39,315 bases of DNA from Mnemiopsis leidyi (lineage: Eukaryota > Ctenophora > Tentaculata > Lobata > Bolinopsidae). Below are positions 27,543-39,217 of this stretch, one piece after another. The stretch's first letter is position 1. Every line of letters begins with the position of its first letter. A program made the position numbers and the translations under genes. The notes below the pieces were generated by a model. That model worked only from the letters and a program-made list of their open reading frames with translations. It was not told the DNA's origin and ran no database searches. The stretch lies in NCBI GenBank assembly GCA_000226015.1, contig JH152787.1:55340-94654 (forward strand). Reading direction: 5' to 3'.

Positions 27543-29164
27543 TACTGTAATGGTAGTGATGAGTGATTTTATTGACTGGTTCTACAACTTTCCAAATGCA
27601 TTTTGGATAAAAACTACGCGGATAAGTGATTTTGCGTATTGTAATTTATTGGGGTAAATTCATGGAATGACTATTTCAAAGTTTTCTACCGGTGTAACGG
27701 CCATATCATTCATCATAATGATGAAGAGGATCAGTTGACTCGGGCATACTGTTCGGTTCATTGTTGATTGTACTTTTGATTACTAATATAATATTTGATA
27801 CTGCATGCTGATAAATTGATTAATATTCTTACAGTACCTTGTTACTGGGTAAGAATTGATTGTTACCTGAAATTGAAAATTGTTGACGTGGCAACTGGTT
27901 ATCTGGTTGCCTGGAAACGTATTGACCAAATTACCTATTAGTCATCACGAATCCAAGTAACCTACATACAACTAGGCTGCTTGGTTTCCTGGTTAGTTGT
28001 TTTTCCAGAAGTCCCACAGTGAGGATTGTATTATATAGTCTGCTAGACTCATTGTATTTGTCTGGCGGAATGAAATTGTTGATCAAGTTATAGCGATTTG
28101 CAGATTGCACCAAAATGCATAAAGTGTAATTTTTTAATATTTTGTTATCGCTTTTTGTTAAGATGTTGCAGTTTTCTATACTTTATTTTAAGAATGTAGT
28201 TTTCAGAAGAATATCATAAGAGTTTGAGGGGAATTTTAAACTCAATTTCTCAACTTCCTTCAAATTCAATCAAAGATTTAACAGCTAAATTTAAAAAATA
28301 TACCTCTTCTATTTTTAACAGCGGTTGAAATTTGACATAAAGATATTTGATGATAGGGTGAACTCCTTGTTCAGAAACGCATTGATATTGGTTGCAGTCT
28401 AGTAATTTGATCAAAATCTTAACAAATGTTAGTGTTAACAGCTGCCCATTTTTTCTTTTGGATTAGAAGTGTTGGAAGTTAAAGTTAAATAACATTTTAT
28501 TTGTTAAAGATGGTTGATTGGTTGATTATGTAATAATTCCCAGTATTTGAGAAAATTTGATATTTACAGCTACAATATCTATAACAAGGTCTCACATTTG
28601 TCAATAACAGGATAAAAATCAAAAAATGTAGTAGCGTTGAAACTTATCACTACCATTGAATATTTATAGTCGATGAGTCAAACTCAAAGCAATTCATTGG
28701 AAATATAACAAATCTTCAATCACAAGTGTTGTTATTATAAACTGGAGACTTTTCAAGGAGAAATATTAATGACGAGAACGACATAAAGTTGCGAACTTGA
28801 AGTTGAACACTGGATTCAATTTAAAACAAGCTGTCTGTAAACATCTGAAGAGCTTCCTGCTTTGTCTACCTGTCTGTCTTAATTTTCGTAATTGTCACTT
28901 GCAAATAAGGGATCGGCTGGGCAAATGAAATCATTTATTTGATACTTATTTTGTTAATATCCTGTTTTTTCGATTGGTCTCTGAATGACTAATTGTATTA
29001 CTGTTTGACTCGTTGTTTTTGATTTTAGGCGAATCTAAATTCTAAATCTATACAAATCTTATTTGTATAAGCAACCGGAGCATCATGAACAGTCTTGCTT
29101 GGTCATCGAATCATATTTTGCTGTCATATGATCCAAAAAAATGTGTGACCCAATTCCCCAAAAA
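27543..29164. other. Intergenic, zinc-finger gene to membrane-protein gene
   Basis: About 1.6 kb of AT-rich sequence, presumably including the 3' UTR of the zinc-finger gene and the promoter of the next. No further exon supported. Confidence 0.5.
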
Positions 29165-29300
29165 TACCTTTTTTATATCTACCGGAAAAAAACATTGTCT
29201 AGCCTCTCTTTTTTTATATCTACCGGAAAAAAAACATTGTCTAGCCTCTCTTTTTATATCTTCCGGAAAAAAACATATTTTTATATCTTCCGGAAAAGCC
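29165..29300. repeat. Short tandem repeat upstream of membrane-protein gene
   Basis: Four imperfect units with the core TTTATATCTACCGGAAAAAA, then AACATTGTCTAGCCTCTC in the first two. It lies 60-190 bp before the start codon at 29357, so it is in the 5' UTR or proximal promoter. Confidence 0.8.
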
Positions 29301-29356
29301 CCATCACTAAACAGTCACAAGACACTTAACAAAACAATGACAGCTAGGGACTGAAG

Positions 29357-30990
29357 ATGGGACACAAAATTGATGGTGACGTGAGAGGAAGAGGGGAAGG
29401 GAGCAGTTCCATCTTCTACAACTCCATCATTGACGACTTGTTCACGATATTCCATTGGATGTTCCTGCCCTCGATTATACTTCTCATTATGTATTCTGAG
29501 ATGCAGGATAATGCTGAGAGATGGTGAGTTTCTTATTATTTTATTACTGATCTCAATATGCATTATAAATATAAAGTCGTCAGTGATTGCTTATTCCGAT
29601 CCGTGCACGCCCTACTGGCTACTACCCTAGAAGTACTTGCCACTATTTGTTTGCCTGGGGACCTCAGTCTTTGTTGCTTTGAGTTTGACTGTAGAGAGAG
29701 CCACGCAGCGCCCGGTACGGGTAAGTGTAACACTGTAAGTGTAATTATCTGTTTGTCGACCATTTTTATTTAACTCTTTAATGGTCTAGGCCATTGGTCT
29801 ATGACTATAAGCATGACCTAACTTTATTTCGATTCACGATCTTCATCTACTCATCTTGATTTAAACTTTTCGTACAGTCTAGAAGACTAAATCTACAATT
29901 AAAAAATGTCAAAATTACAACGCAACTCGAAATTTTGGGCAGGGCAGGCCGCCGAAACTAAAACGGATAATTTGTAGCGGCACGGCACAATAAAAGAGAT
30001 TTTAGTTTTACATTCTCTAGTCTGGGGCTGCAACCGAACCCAAAAACAGTTCCGAACTTTAAATTTGCTGTAGCGTTCGTTGTTTTTGGATAATCAGATT
30101 AAGTGACCAACTATATAACTGCATAAAAATCAGGGTGGAACGGTTCGAAGTTAACGGGAAGCGAGTACCGAACGACGTGCCAGCCAAGGAAACTCTGTTA
30201 ACATTTTCTCTAGTGTCGCTAGTACTGTACGGGGTGTCTGCCTACATGCTGTGGAGAAGATGTGGTGGACTCAGGCAAGTCTTACTGATTCCTTAGTCTG
30301 TACAACTACAAGATATTCAGTTATTTCGTCATCACCTATAAGTATAAGTATAACAGAGGGCGACACATAAAATGTTGCAAGGATGTCAATCAAACAATTA
30401 TGTCCATGTCTGTTTTACCGTTTTGAGTTTGACAGAATTCCGAAAGCTAAGCTTGCTCTTGAACATCGAACAGTCCGATTGCTGAAGATTATATACTCCG
30501 ACTATTTTCAGAAAAAACTACATATCCTTGGCGGTATGGGAGGTCTCTATTATCGCCTACTTTGTCGGTTTTGGTATTTTCTTCGATACATCTGAAGTTG
30601 CGGTGTGTAAAACATTGCTTCAAATCTATTCTTCTGGATCTACTTAAAGAAGAAAAGTTTTGATTTACCCAATACCCACACCATTGGGAAATACGGAACT
30701 ATTACCTAGGCCTGCCCTGAATTCAAAGCTTGTGAAAGACACGGAAATAAGTTCATTTTTTGATAATATCATGCCTAATGAATGACCACTGACCAGCCTA
30801 TGATACTAATCTAAATTCTGTTCAGGGTGGAGCAGCTATGATAATCTCGTGCGGTCTGAGTGTCCTGAACTTTATCTTCTTCTTGCAACACGAGAGGAGG
30901 GGTGCCTTGCTTCAGATTCCTTACATCGGCTGGACCTTCTATCTCTCATTCTGCGCTTTAAGGATTATCAATGTGGAAGAGAAAGTGTAA
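29357..30990 (+). CDS. Multi-pass membrane protein, unidentified (187 aa)
   Basis: Four exons with matching phases: 29357-29523, 30134-30274, 30512-30602 and 30826-30990, 564 nt. Four to five hydrophobic segments are visible: TIFHWMFLPSIILLIMY (about residues 30-50), TLLTFSLVSLVLYGVSAYML (about 75-95), SLAVWEVSIIAYFVGFGIFF (about 105-125), MIISCGLSVLNFIFFL, and IGWTFYLSFCALRII near the C-terminus. The N-terminus is polar and cytosol-like. The third intron junction (AG at 30273-30274, then GCAAGT) makes this a GC-AG intron. AATAAA signals at 31589 and 31651 are candidate ends. An open frame within the first intron is phase-incompatible and was left out. I do not recognise the family. Confidence 0.8.
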
Positions 30991-31095
30991 TACTAATAAG
31001 CTTGCTTCAGATACCTTACATCGGCTGGACTTTCTATCTCTCATTCTGCGCTTTAAGGATTATCATTATCAATGTGGAAGAGAAAGTGGAATAAG
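30906..31095. repeat. 95-bp tandem duplication of the last exon end
   Basis: 30906-31000 (coding end, stop and 10 bp) is repeated at 31001-31095 with a few differences, both starting CTTGCTTCAGAT. The second copy keeps an open frame from LLQIPYIGW to its own stop, with two extra isoleucine codons (ATTATCATTATC), but sits downstream of the first stop, so it should be 3' UTR. Confidence 0.93.
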
Positions 31096-32366
31096 CTTGT
31101 ATCACGTCGCGTTTCGATATGTCTATCAAAAAATGAGACCTGTTTAAGGTTTCCGGCTATGACATCAAGTTGGATTGGATCTAATCTTTTTATGTGCATA
31201 CACTTATTATAATTAAGCGGTTTTTCACATTTAAAGTGGCCTTAGAACTCGATATCGTGACTGTGATCATTCATATCAATATGGGTTTAACGCTGGCGGT
31301 AAATTCCGTAGAAATGAGTACCGAAAAACGTGTGGGGTTTGACGATACTTACGTTAATGGTATAGGACTTTAGGGGACTTTTTGTCATATTTTACGAAGA
31401 TTTAAAAAATCGAGATTTCAGTGATAATTTTACCTTTAAATGCAGGGTCCCCTGCCGCAGTGCCACGGAGCCTGATAAAAATTAGCCGCCGTATTCGGAG
31501 TGAAATTAGCGATTTAATGGAGTAATCTGACGGAATTCGGAAGGTTTGACACAATAATAGGTAAATAATTGACAATTATACATTGAAAAAATAAATGATC
31601 GATACATTGATTTATGAATACGCAGTAGCGAAACTGTAAAATTTATGGTCAATAAAGTTTTGATAAACTAAAATAGCCTCTGAAATGATCTAATTATTAC
31701 TAAAATAGAGAATTAGATGGCTGAAAAATTGATTTGCCTTCCCAAGCATATATAGAACTTGGCATACAAAAATAACGAGAGAGGCCAAATATATAAATTG
31801 TTCCACAACATTATAAAAGATCTTCATAAGCATAATTAATCTAAGGGCTAATCTGCAGTCAAGATCTGCAAGATTTAATATTTCATAGTTCTGAACGCCA
31901 TGACAACTTTAAAACCAGAAAAATACAGCGTAGGGAAGCTTTCCCAAAAGTATAAAAACATTTCCAGCTGTAGCAGTGTCAGTACAACTATCAGTACCTC
32001 TACCATTAATCACATCTCCAACATGAACAAGCTGAATTTCGTTACATTAGCATTTAATATTTGATTACAACACGATCCACACAAATTTAGGGACTTTCCT
32101 CAGACTTAAATATGGTACAATTACAAAACAAAGGTAAAGGAGAAGAGTTTAGAGGGATCGATCTTCAAGAAGAATCGATCTTCAAGAAGAATCCAGCTTC
32201 AAGTTAAGAAGAACTAGGCTTCAAGAAGAATCCAGTTTTGTCCCACAACAAAGAGTCTAATTTCTCACGAAAGAGTCTAGCTCTACAAGGAAATGGGTAA
32301 AAACCCTTGTTTGAAGTTCTCACAGGAGCTTGCTGTTTAGTGTTTACAGTTAAACGTATCTAGCTC
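31096..32366. other. Convergent intergenic region
   Basis: Lies between a plus-strand and a minus-strand gene, so both 3' ends fall here. It holds plus-strand AATAAA at 31589-31594 and 31651-31656, and a short imperfect repeat at about 32158-32241 with core CTTCAAGAAGAATC. No gene seen. Confidence 0.6.
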
Positions 32367-34238
32367 CTAACTAAGATGTTGGTCACAAAGCGCTATCAGT
32401 TCGTCATGCTCATCCGCCACTGAAATATAATTAACTGTTTAATCAGGGATTTATCTTTAAGTGTGAACGATATCCTCTATTTACTCTCATACAGCAATGA
32501 ACCAACATCAAAACATATTACACCTTTAAACTACATTACCTTGTTCACATTGACTGAGAAACTGAACAGCAGGATCGCAGAAGGCCACATTCCGCGGTTT
32601 TCTGTTGTGATTATCCGTACAGGTCACAGACAGGCCAGATTTAACAAGGAATGCTAGAGTTGGAACATTGCCAGATATCGCGCCGTAATGAAGTACTGAT
32701 CTGTTCTGAGGGGAGTGAGTAGTAGAGCAGAGCAAGGGAGTTAGAGTCAAACTCCGACGGAAATGGAGATAACAATTTCCGTCAGCTTTGAGTATAAAGT
32801 GCAGTGATTCTAACTGATATCCAAGAAGCTTGCAAACAAAAATTTAAACAAATTAGACTGATTTAATGAGCAATACCTTGGAGTCTAGAAGTTTGATGTC
32901 TGCCCCGTTGTCAAGAAGGAGTTTTATCATCTCTACATTCCCCGTTCTAGCTGCAGTGTGAAGCGCTGATTTACCCTGAAATTTTACAGTAATAACTTAG
33001 TAGTATGTATTTAGTTCTGAGTGAGTCAATGTTAAAACTATAAATCAAGTAATATTTCGTATGTTCACGAATTAATGATAAAACTAAGTAAGCTTACTTT
33101 ACAAGTTATATTAATATCAGTGACAGGTATCAGGAGTTTTGCAGTACCAATATGTCCCTGTATAACTGCTCGGTGTAGGGGCAACTCTCCTTTCTGTAAT
33201 GTTAGAAAGGGTCAAAAAGAGGTGAAAAGTGTAACTGAGTGTCAAAAAGTTTAAATACACAAAATGTTACGAAACTGTTCAGAAACCGTTTTTCAAATGT
33301 TTCCAGTGACTTTTATCAAATTTACGATTTGGAGAAAGAATCGATGATAGTGTTGCTCAATATTGATTGGCCGTACCTAACTTCACATTGCTCAATCGCT
33401 GTCACATGATACAAAGAAAAATTAGTGACCCTTCCTCATTTCTATTGAGAGTAAGAAAGTTGTCAAGATTAGTAGTAACGAAGAAGTGAGTAACTACTGA
33501 TAAAATACCTCGTTGATAACGGACGGGTCTGATTTACTGTTGAGGAGGAGTTCGACACTCTCGTTATTACCGTTATAAGCTGCCACGTGTAGTGGAGTGT
33601 TACCACCCTGAAATGCACGTGACAGGGTTATCTTCATCACGTGACACTGTTTTATACCTGTTGATAACGTGCATGTGCGACTTTCATCTCCGAAAAACTA
33701 AAGCAAGTATCAGTCGCTCATTCAGAAGACCAGTTCAATAAGAAATGAAGAAGTAGAGTGAAAAAGTATTGAAGACTTTGTAAAATCGCGAAACCTAATG
33801 GATGAGTTTATATAACATTAATTCACCATCACTGTTCTTACCTTAGAAAAATATGTTAAAATGATGGTAAAAACAGTAACTCACAACGTTTTGACGGGAA
33901 GGATCAATGTATCCCTTTTCTAACAAGAGTTCCAGAGCGTAAATGTTGTTAAACCGTGCAGCATCGTGCATGTAGGAGTCGTTTATCTGAAACAGTACAG
34001 TTTATATTGGTCGATAATTATCGCCTTATCACTATTTCTACCTTGATATTAGCAGGCCTGGCAATGTAGCACATTCGGATATTCGACTTTCCAGTATAAC
34101 GTTAGGACGGACCATGTCGCCTCGTTTACTTACCATGTCACCGTCTCTAAGGTGCTCACTGAACATATCTGCTTTCTGTTTGAACATGTCGTTATTTCCG
34201 TGCATTATACAATGCCTCATTGATGACGTCACACTCAT
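32367..34238 (-). CDS. Small ankyrin-repeat protein (239 aa)
   Basis: Seven exons on the minus strand, all phases fitting: 34134-34238, 33885-33986, 33510-33608, 33098-33193, 32877-32975, 32540-32705 and 32367-32419 (TAG), 720 nt. Exon 1 encodes a polar N-terminus. Exons 2-5 each encode exactly one ankyrin repeat of 32-34 residues bounded by phase-0 introns (MHDAARFNNIYALELLLEKG; NTPLHVAAYNGNNESVELLL; LPLHRAVIQGHIGTAKLLI; SALHTAARTGNVEMIKLLLD). Exon 6 holds a fifth (SVLHYGAISGNVPTLAFLV), and exon 7 an acidic tail. The repeats are a protein-binding scaffold; no catalytic domain is present. Length and organisation resemble small all-ankyrin proteins such as gankyrin, but I cannot establish orthology. 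A CRE-like TGACGTCA (34224-34231) overlaps codons 3-6. Confidence 0.87.
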
Positions 34239-34663
34239 CTTATTGCTACTGACAATATTGAAATTAGTTTCGATATGAATATCAAGAACTTACAATTGTC
34301 TAAACAGAATAATCGGTTATCGGGTAATTCTTAACTGCAGTATGGCAAAAATGGACGACCTGGACTAGTGCTGATATATGTTCGAAAAAAGGGTAGGTGA
34401 ATGAGAGAACTTATCAAATTCATATATTAATTTGTTAAAAGGAATTCCAATGGAGATGCCAACAATCATCAATTCTGTGATTATAACATGATAGAATAAA
34501 AGCAATGTAGGAAATATAGTTAACAATGCAATTATTAAAAAACAGTGAGGCCTATCGAAAATTATCAAACAATCCAATAAATACACAACTCAAAATTTTA
34601 TAAACCACTGGAAAACATTTAATAAAAACATCGACTGACAACCTCTTCAAAGGTAAAACACAC

Positions 34664-35184
34664 CTATTTTCTTACAGCTAAAATGTTTTTACTGTGAACA
34701 ACAAAAGTTCCATTCTCACAATCGTGACACTCCATCGAGAAGACGGGTCCAGCAAGCAGGACAGTGTCGGCAGTCTTGACAAACCCCAGCGTACCTGGGT
34801 CCACTATAACAGCTTCATTATTTTCTGACGGTTTTAGAATTACACACCCTGTAAAAGGTACAATTGGGATCTATCTATTGACATTTAAATTTGGGGATGA
34901 ATCTTGAAGCATCCACAGTACACACTAAGGAATACCGACAGGCTTACCACTATAGGCTTAGGAATGACGTGGCCAATAATTCTGTGAAATGTGAGAGAAG
35001 ATAGAACTGCCCCTGATATGGAGTTACCTGGGGCTGGAACGATTATCTGTTGCTGCGAAGCAAGTCCTCCCTCTTCTCTTCCCCACTTGATAAAGAACTT
35101 GACCATCTTGTACGTCCCCGCTACGGTTACCAGGACAACCACAGAGGAGAGGATGGAGGACATTACGGACTTGGCTTCCACCAT
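34664..35184 (-). CDS. Single-pass membrane protein, unidentified (113 aa)
   Basis: Two exons, 35028-35184 and 34664-34848, joined in phase (a codon is split G|GG), with the stop TAG at 34664-34666. After a short N-terminus (MVEAKSVM) one hydrophobic helix runs through about residues 9-24 (SSILSSVVVLVTVAGTY). It is followed by a basic stretch (KMVKFFIKWGR), then a soluble domain with VILKPSENNEAVIVDPG and a CHDCENG cysteine pair. The topology suggests a membrane-anchored protein with its C-terminal domain in the cytosol or in an organelle. GCT|GTAAGA just before the stop could act as a donor, so the end may be alternative. No family recognised. Confidence 0.7.
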
Positions 35185-35286
35185 CCTTAACGATAAACAC
35201 AGTAGTTCATACACAAGCAGTTACATGTAGAAATCTGTATTTCAGGGACAGTGGTGCAAAAATGAGCAATTTACGGACTGGTGTCA

Positions 35287-35641
35287 GCGGCGTAACGATG
35301 CCCCGGAAATCCCGGCTACGCCGGGGGGGGGGGGGCGCCAAATCGTCATAAAAATATGGGATAATTTTGCAAGATTACCTGTGCAACCAGAAAAACCGCG
35401 TGTTTGGTTTAATAACTACACTATTTACTAGTGTCAGCGGCGTAACGATGCCCCGGCAACAATTTTGCAAGATTACCAGCGCAACTAGCAAAATCGCGTG
35501 TTTGGTTTGATAACTACACTATTTTTTTAGGATGTTCGGCCGTATACCACCCAGTAAGCCCTTATACAAGGGGCGCCACTTAGGTGCGTCTCTTTACCGC
35601 CAAGGGGCGCCATATTGGCTACAGCTGCAACGTTACGCCAT
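35287..35641. mobile_element. Repeat element with GGCGTAACG ends
   Basis: GGCGTAACG occurs at 35289-35297 and 35439-35447, and its inverse CGTTACGCC at 35631-35639. The two direct copies head ~150-bp segments sharing GTGTCAGCGGCGTAACGATG and, further on, CGCGTGTTTGGTTT. The first copy carries an extra hairpin (CCCGGCTACGCCGGG) followed by a run of 13 G. It looks like two partial copies of a non-coding transposable element. Confidence 0.65.
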
Positions 35642-35812
35642 AGTGTGCACAGATTTCAGACAAAGTAAACATATAAGAAATACAGAATACATGGGATCAT
35701 AAAGTATTATGAACTTGTTCTATGGTTCTCAACGATATAAATACAAAGTTACATTCAAAACGTTCCTCTAGAATAAGATAGCCGTATCCATTAAGAAATC
35801 TTGAACAAACCC

Positions 35813-36258
35813 TCATCTGTTCGTTGGCTCAGTTTTAATTGTTAAGCCGTGCATATTAGCCACGTCTTCTTTTAAGATATTCTTAATCAGTTTGTGTTGT
35901 TGCAAAGTACGTAAACCGTTGAAGTCCTCCGACTGAACGTAAATCTGCAATGCAAAATTTGTAAGGAGTTCATTGATTCATAAGGCTATACCTTATGAAA
36001 TCACCACATCACAATAATATCAGCGACACAAATGCGAATTTTAACGATTATGTGAGAGTGGAAAGTCAACACTAAAAACTACCAAACCTGGAACATAGCC
36101 CCACACCCCCCACTTATATCTTGTACACTGATATTCTCGACCTTCAGAGATTCCTCTAACTTCTTCTTGATACTCGCCTCGTTAGGTGGTGGAGGAGCCG
36201 AGAAATGGCGACACAGTTGTGTGGTTTGGTATCGCTGACGTAACAAAAGCCGTAACAT
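35813..36258 (-). CDS. BOLA3: BolA family member 3, mitochondrial (100 aa)
   Basis: Two exons, 36088-36258 and 35813-35944, joined in phase 0. BOLA3 works with glutaredoxin 5 and NFU1 in mitochondria to deliver iron-sulfur clusters to targets such as lipoyl synthase. The first ~20 residues (MLRLLLRQRYQTTQLCRHFS) are Arg-rich with no acidic residue, a typical matrix-targeting sequence. The BolA core follows: NISVQDISGGCGAMFQ (about 42-57) and HKLIKNILKEDVANMHGL (74-91). Cys52 in SGGCGAM and His89 in NMHGL match the positions proposed as cluster ligands in BOLA3. Length is normal and there is no sign of damage. The C-terminus ends KTEPTNR. Confidence 0.95.
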
Positions 36259-36870
36259 TCTAGAGGCTAAAATGGCTGGATTAAGTCTTAATTTAACAGT
36301 CGTAGTTGTGGAATATAATATGATATTTATCTAGGCTATATTTCGATAACAACATGGCTAGTTCGGTATTAAGTATTAGGCAACTTATTTCTGCCTCTTA
36401 ACTGCCTATTAACTGGTCTGCCTATTAACTGTTCTTTCTGTTGTCCGGAAGGTAATGTAAAACAGTACTGTACGTGCCTTTAAAATTTAATAAAATCTAG
36501 AAATGCGCGCTTAAGTCACGTGATCAAAGTTAGAGCCGTGATTCTTTTCGCCAACATAACGTCGATGCGCCCTCCAAAAAGCAAACGCGCGCGCAATTGT
36601 GCCACTATTAGCACGTTTTGGCACAATCATGCAGGGTATCTGATTTTATGATAAGTTTAGGAGCGCCATAGCCATAGCGTACTACCAATGGTATTTGACT
36701 TCACAGCCAGAATAAAATAACTCATGATTTATTAAATGAATGTGAATAATTAATGACAAAACGTTACTAAACGGGCATCGATAATAAACTAAAAACAAAC
36801 AAAAAATTTCACAAAATTTTCACTTCATCTTTAAAAAATTTGAATAAATCACAAAATTTTCATGTCATCT
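36259..36870. other. Intergenic, PARG to BOLA3
   Basis: Holds the BOLA3 5' flank and the PARG 3' end. TTTATT at 36728-36733 (AATAAA on the minus strand) lies about 140 bp past the PARG stop. A CACGTGATC E-box-like site and a GC-rich patch (AAACGCGCGCGCAATT, near 36586) stand out in otherwise AT-rich sequence and may be promoter sequence. Confidence 0.5.
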
Positions 36871-38259
36871 CTAAAGTAAAACAGTGGTTATATAATTAAA
36901 CAAACTTCCTAATTTATCGCCACCTTTTCCGTAATAAATTCTGCAGTATTGTAAAATAGTCCCCATTAGTTTTCCCACAGTAACCGACTGCTGGCTGAGG
37001 TCCTGAACTATCTCCTCCAGACTTTCACAGTTTTTATCTCCAAATGTAAAATACCGGACATTCCTTCCGGCCACGCTAGCCGCACACCATTGTAACATAG
37101 ATTTTAGCTGGATACTTCCCCCAAACGCTCCACAACCCCAGTTACCTGTGGCTACGTCGGCTGTTGGACTTGGAAATCCATGATCAAAACCGACGAGCGC
37201 TTTGTTGAGTTCCCGCAACAACATCTCATCGGAATACTGCTCTATAGAACCCATACCCCAGCCGTAACAATTAGCGTCAATAGCTACACGACACACACCC
37301 GAACTACTCTCAACATAATCCCCCGCAAACTTAAACCCAGTATTGTAACCGGTCCATCTGGCTATCCTCTCCGCGTTAACCAAAACTAAAGCTTCATCCT
37401 TAGCCATGACACTACAGAACATGAGGGAAGTAAGCAGTTCGGGACATACACTAAACATTATCTCCTCTTGTACGGCCCCCATGTGTAACACCCCACCCCC
37501 AATGTACTCGTTAGCGAAGTCTACCTGGAGAACGTCAGCTCCACATGACACAGTGATGCCCCCCTTGTCACAGACTGTGAAGTTAGCGAGGTGTGTCTTG
37601 TTCGACTCCCAATCATACAGGGATGGTTGCTTACTCAGCTTTAGTCGGTGAACTTCGAATTTCTCGTCTTTTATTTCTATTCTAGAACGTTCAAAATAGT
37701 TCATCAACATGAAGAACTTAGCTTTGCTACTGTATGAAGGATTTCCAATCCAAGCGTCAAAGTTTAACAAGTCTTGATACATGCCAGCTGGAAGTGGCTG
37801 ACATTTCGCAGTATTAGCCCCGAAAAACGCCATCGCAAGAAGAGATGCACATTGTAGTTTTGACAAAGACAGATGACTTGAGTTTATCCCATCAACAAGA
37901 GGGATATCGTCAGGAAAAACACGTGGTAGTTCGACAAGTAGCAATCTAGCTATGTGAGGTAGAGTGTACTTCATGAACCAGTACACTATCTTAGGAAAAT
38001 CCTCATTTTGACCCACAAATGGAACACCACCCCAAGCACATCCTTTCTCGCCATCGAATTCTTCGCATTCCTGAAAGAGCTTTAGCAATTTCTCGTACCG
38101 TTGATCTGGAGTTGATTTGAGAGGCTTGTCGTTTTGAAGTTGTTTGATGTGGTGTAACTCGGCAGCCAGAATGTCTGGTGACCATTCAGTGACACCGCTG
38201 ATACTTTCCCTTAACTGTTCCCAATAATGGGTGTCATTGTAAGGGAATTCTGTTTTCAT
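36871..38259 (-). CDS. PARG: Poly(ADP-ribose) glycohydrolase, single exon (462 aa)
   Basis: PARG removes poly(ADP-ribose) chains from proteins by cutting the ribose-ribose bonds. This intronless frame covers the accessory helical domain (from about HYWEQLRESI) and the macrodomain-like catalytic core. The signature GGG-X7-QEE is intact (GGGVLHMGAVQEEI, 254-267), with the adjacent catalytic glutamates Glu265/Glu266, preceded by VLQVDFANEYIG. Also present are TGYNTGF (303-309), which contains the conserved Tyr region, and ATGNWGCGAFGG (370-381). It lacks the long N-terminal regulatory region of vertebrate PARG and looks like a short-form enzyme. An in-frame stop lies 21-24 bases upstream of the ATG. 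An AG (GTGCAG) 14 bp before the ATG could be an acceptor for a 5' UTR exon. Single-exon structure contrasts with the intron-rich neighbours. Confidence 0.96.
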   Translation of the reverse strand: MKTEFPYNDTHYWEQLRESISGVTEWSPDILAAELHHIKQLQNDKPLKSTPDQRYEKLLKLFQECEEFDGEKGCAWGGVPFVGQNEDFPKIVYWFMKYTLPHIARLLLVELPRVFPDDIPLVDGINSSHLSLSKLQCASLLAMAFFGANTAKCQPLPAGMYQDLLNFDAWIGNPSYSSKAKFFMLMNYFERSRIEIKDEKFEVHRLKLSKQPSLYDWESNKTHLANFTVCDKGGITVSCGADVLQVDFANEYIGGGVLHMGAVQEEIMFSVCPELLTSLMFCSVMAKDEALVLVNAERIARWTGYNTGFKFAGDYVESSSGVCRVAIDANCYGWGMGSIEQYSDEMLLRELNKALVGFDHGFPSPTADVATGNWGCGAFGGSIQLKSMLQWCAASVAGRNVRYFTFGDKNCESLEEIVQDLSQQSVTVGKLMGTILQYCRIYYGKGGDKLGSLFNYITTVLL

Positions 38260-38752
38260 GTATCTACAACCTGCACTTTTTCATTGGTTATGATCTTCGT
38301 GGCAATCAGTCCTATTTTCTAAAAATGAAAGCTGCCTTGAAAGGTTGAACCATAAGTTGATGGTAGCACAAATTGGGGCCCACTAGTCTAACCAAAACTC
38401 AAATTTTTAGCATATACCAGATCGTGTAAATTTGTGCATGAGAAAATGAAACAAATTCAGCTAAATATTATGTACAAATTTTAGTAATAAGTTACGGAAT
38501 CCATCAATAACTGATTATAAAACCGTTTGTAGTTTAACCAACTCCAGGTCAATTATCTAATAATCTGTTCAATAATTATCACCAACATGATTTCCATACT
38601 ACCTTAGATATCCTGCAATTAATTAGGCAAATAAAATCATGGAATTTCACAGCAAAAGTTCGGGCCCACTAAAAACATCCCAAAATGGACACCTTAAAAT
38701 GGTGTTCTTATCTCCGGCACCTGGAAAGCCAGGTACTCAATAATTTAAGAGG
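38260..38752. other. Intergenic, DLAT to PARG
   Basis: About 490 bp of AT-rich sequence that must contain the DLAT 3' UTR and the PARG 5' flank. No other gene seen. Confidence 0.55.
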
Positions 38753-39153
38753 TTACAAAAGAAGGTTGAGAGGTTTCTCTAGATATGCCTTGAAAGAGTC
38801 GAGCCACTGTGCTCCAACAGCACCGTCCACTACGCGGTGGTCGCAGCTCAGTGACACGTTCATCACCGTCTGTACTACGAACCTGCAGTGGAGACAGACA
38901 TGTCAGATAGATTCATAAAACAGGAAGATAGATAAACAGACATACGGATAAGACATACGGATAAGACATTCGGATAAGACATTCGGATAAGACAGACAAA
39001 GGGATGGACAAATAATCTATCAAACAGAAAGATAAATAGGCTTACACATAGACAGACAGACAGACATACAGAGAGACAGAAGAAAGACAGACAGACAGAC
39101 AGACAGACAAACAGGCAGACAGGCAGACAGACATTCACACAGACAAACAGACC

Positions 39154-39217
<64 letters not shown>

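Noticed and set aside
29582..29718. Possible extra exon of the membrane-protein gene (hydrophobic frame with HALLATTLEVLATICLPG, flanked by CAG and GTAAGT)
   Set aside because: It leaves phase 1, which does not fit the next exon at 30134 (needs phase 2). Exon 1 joins 30134 directly in frame. It could still be a poison exon.
32526..32750. Ankyrin gene ending at the stop 32526
   Set aside because: The donor at 32538-32539 and a terminal exon at 32367-32419 join in phase and give a coherent tail. The longer exon remains possible as an unspliced form.
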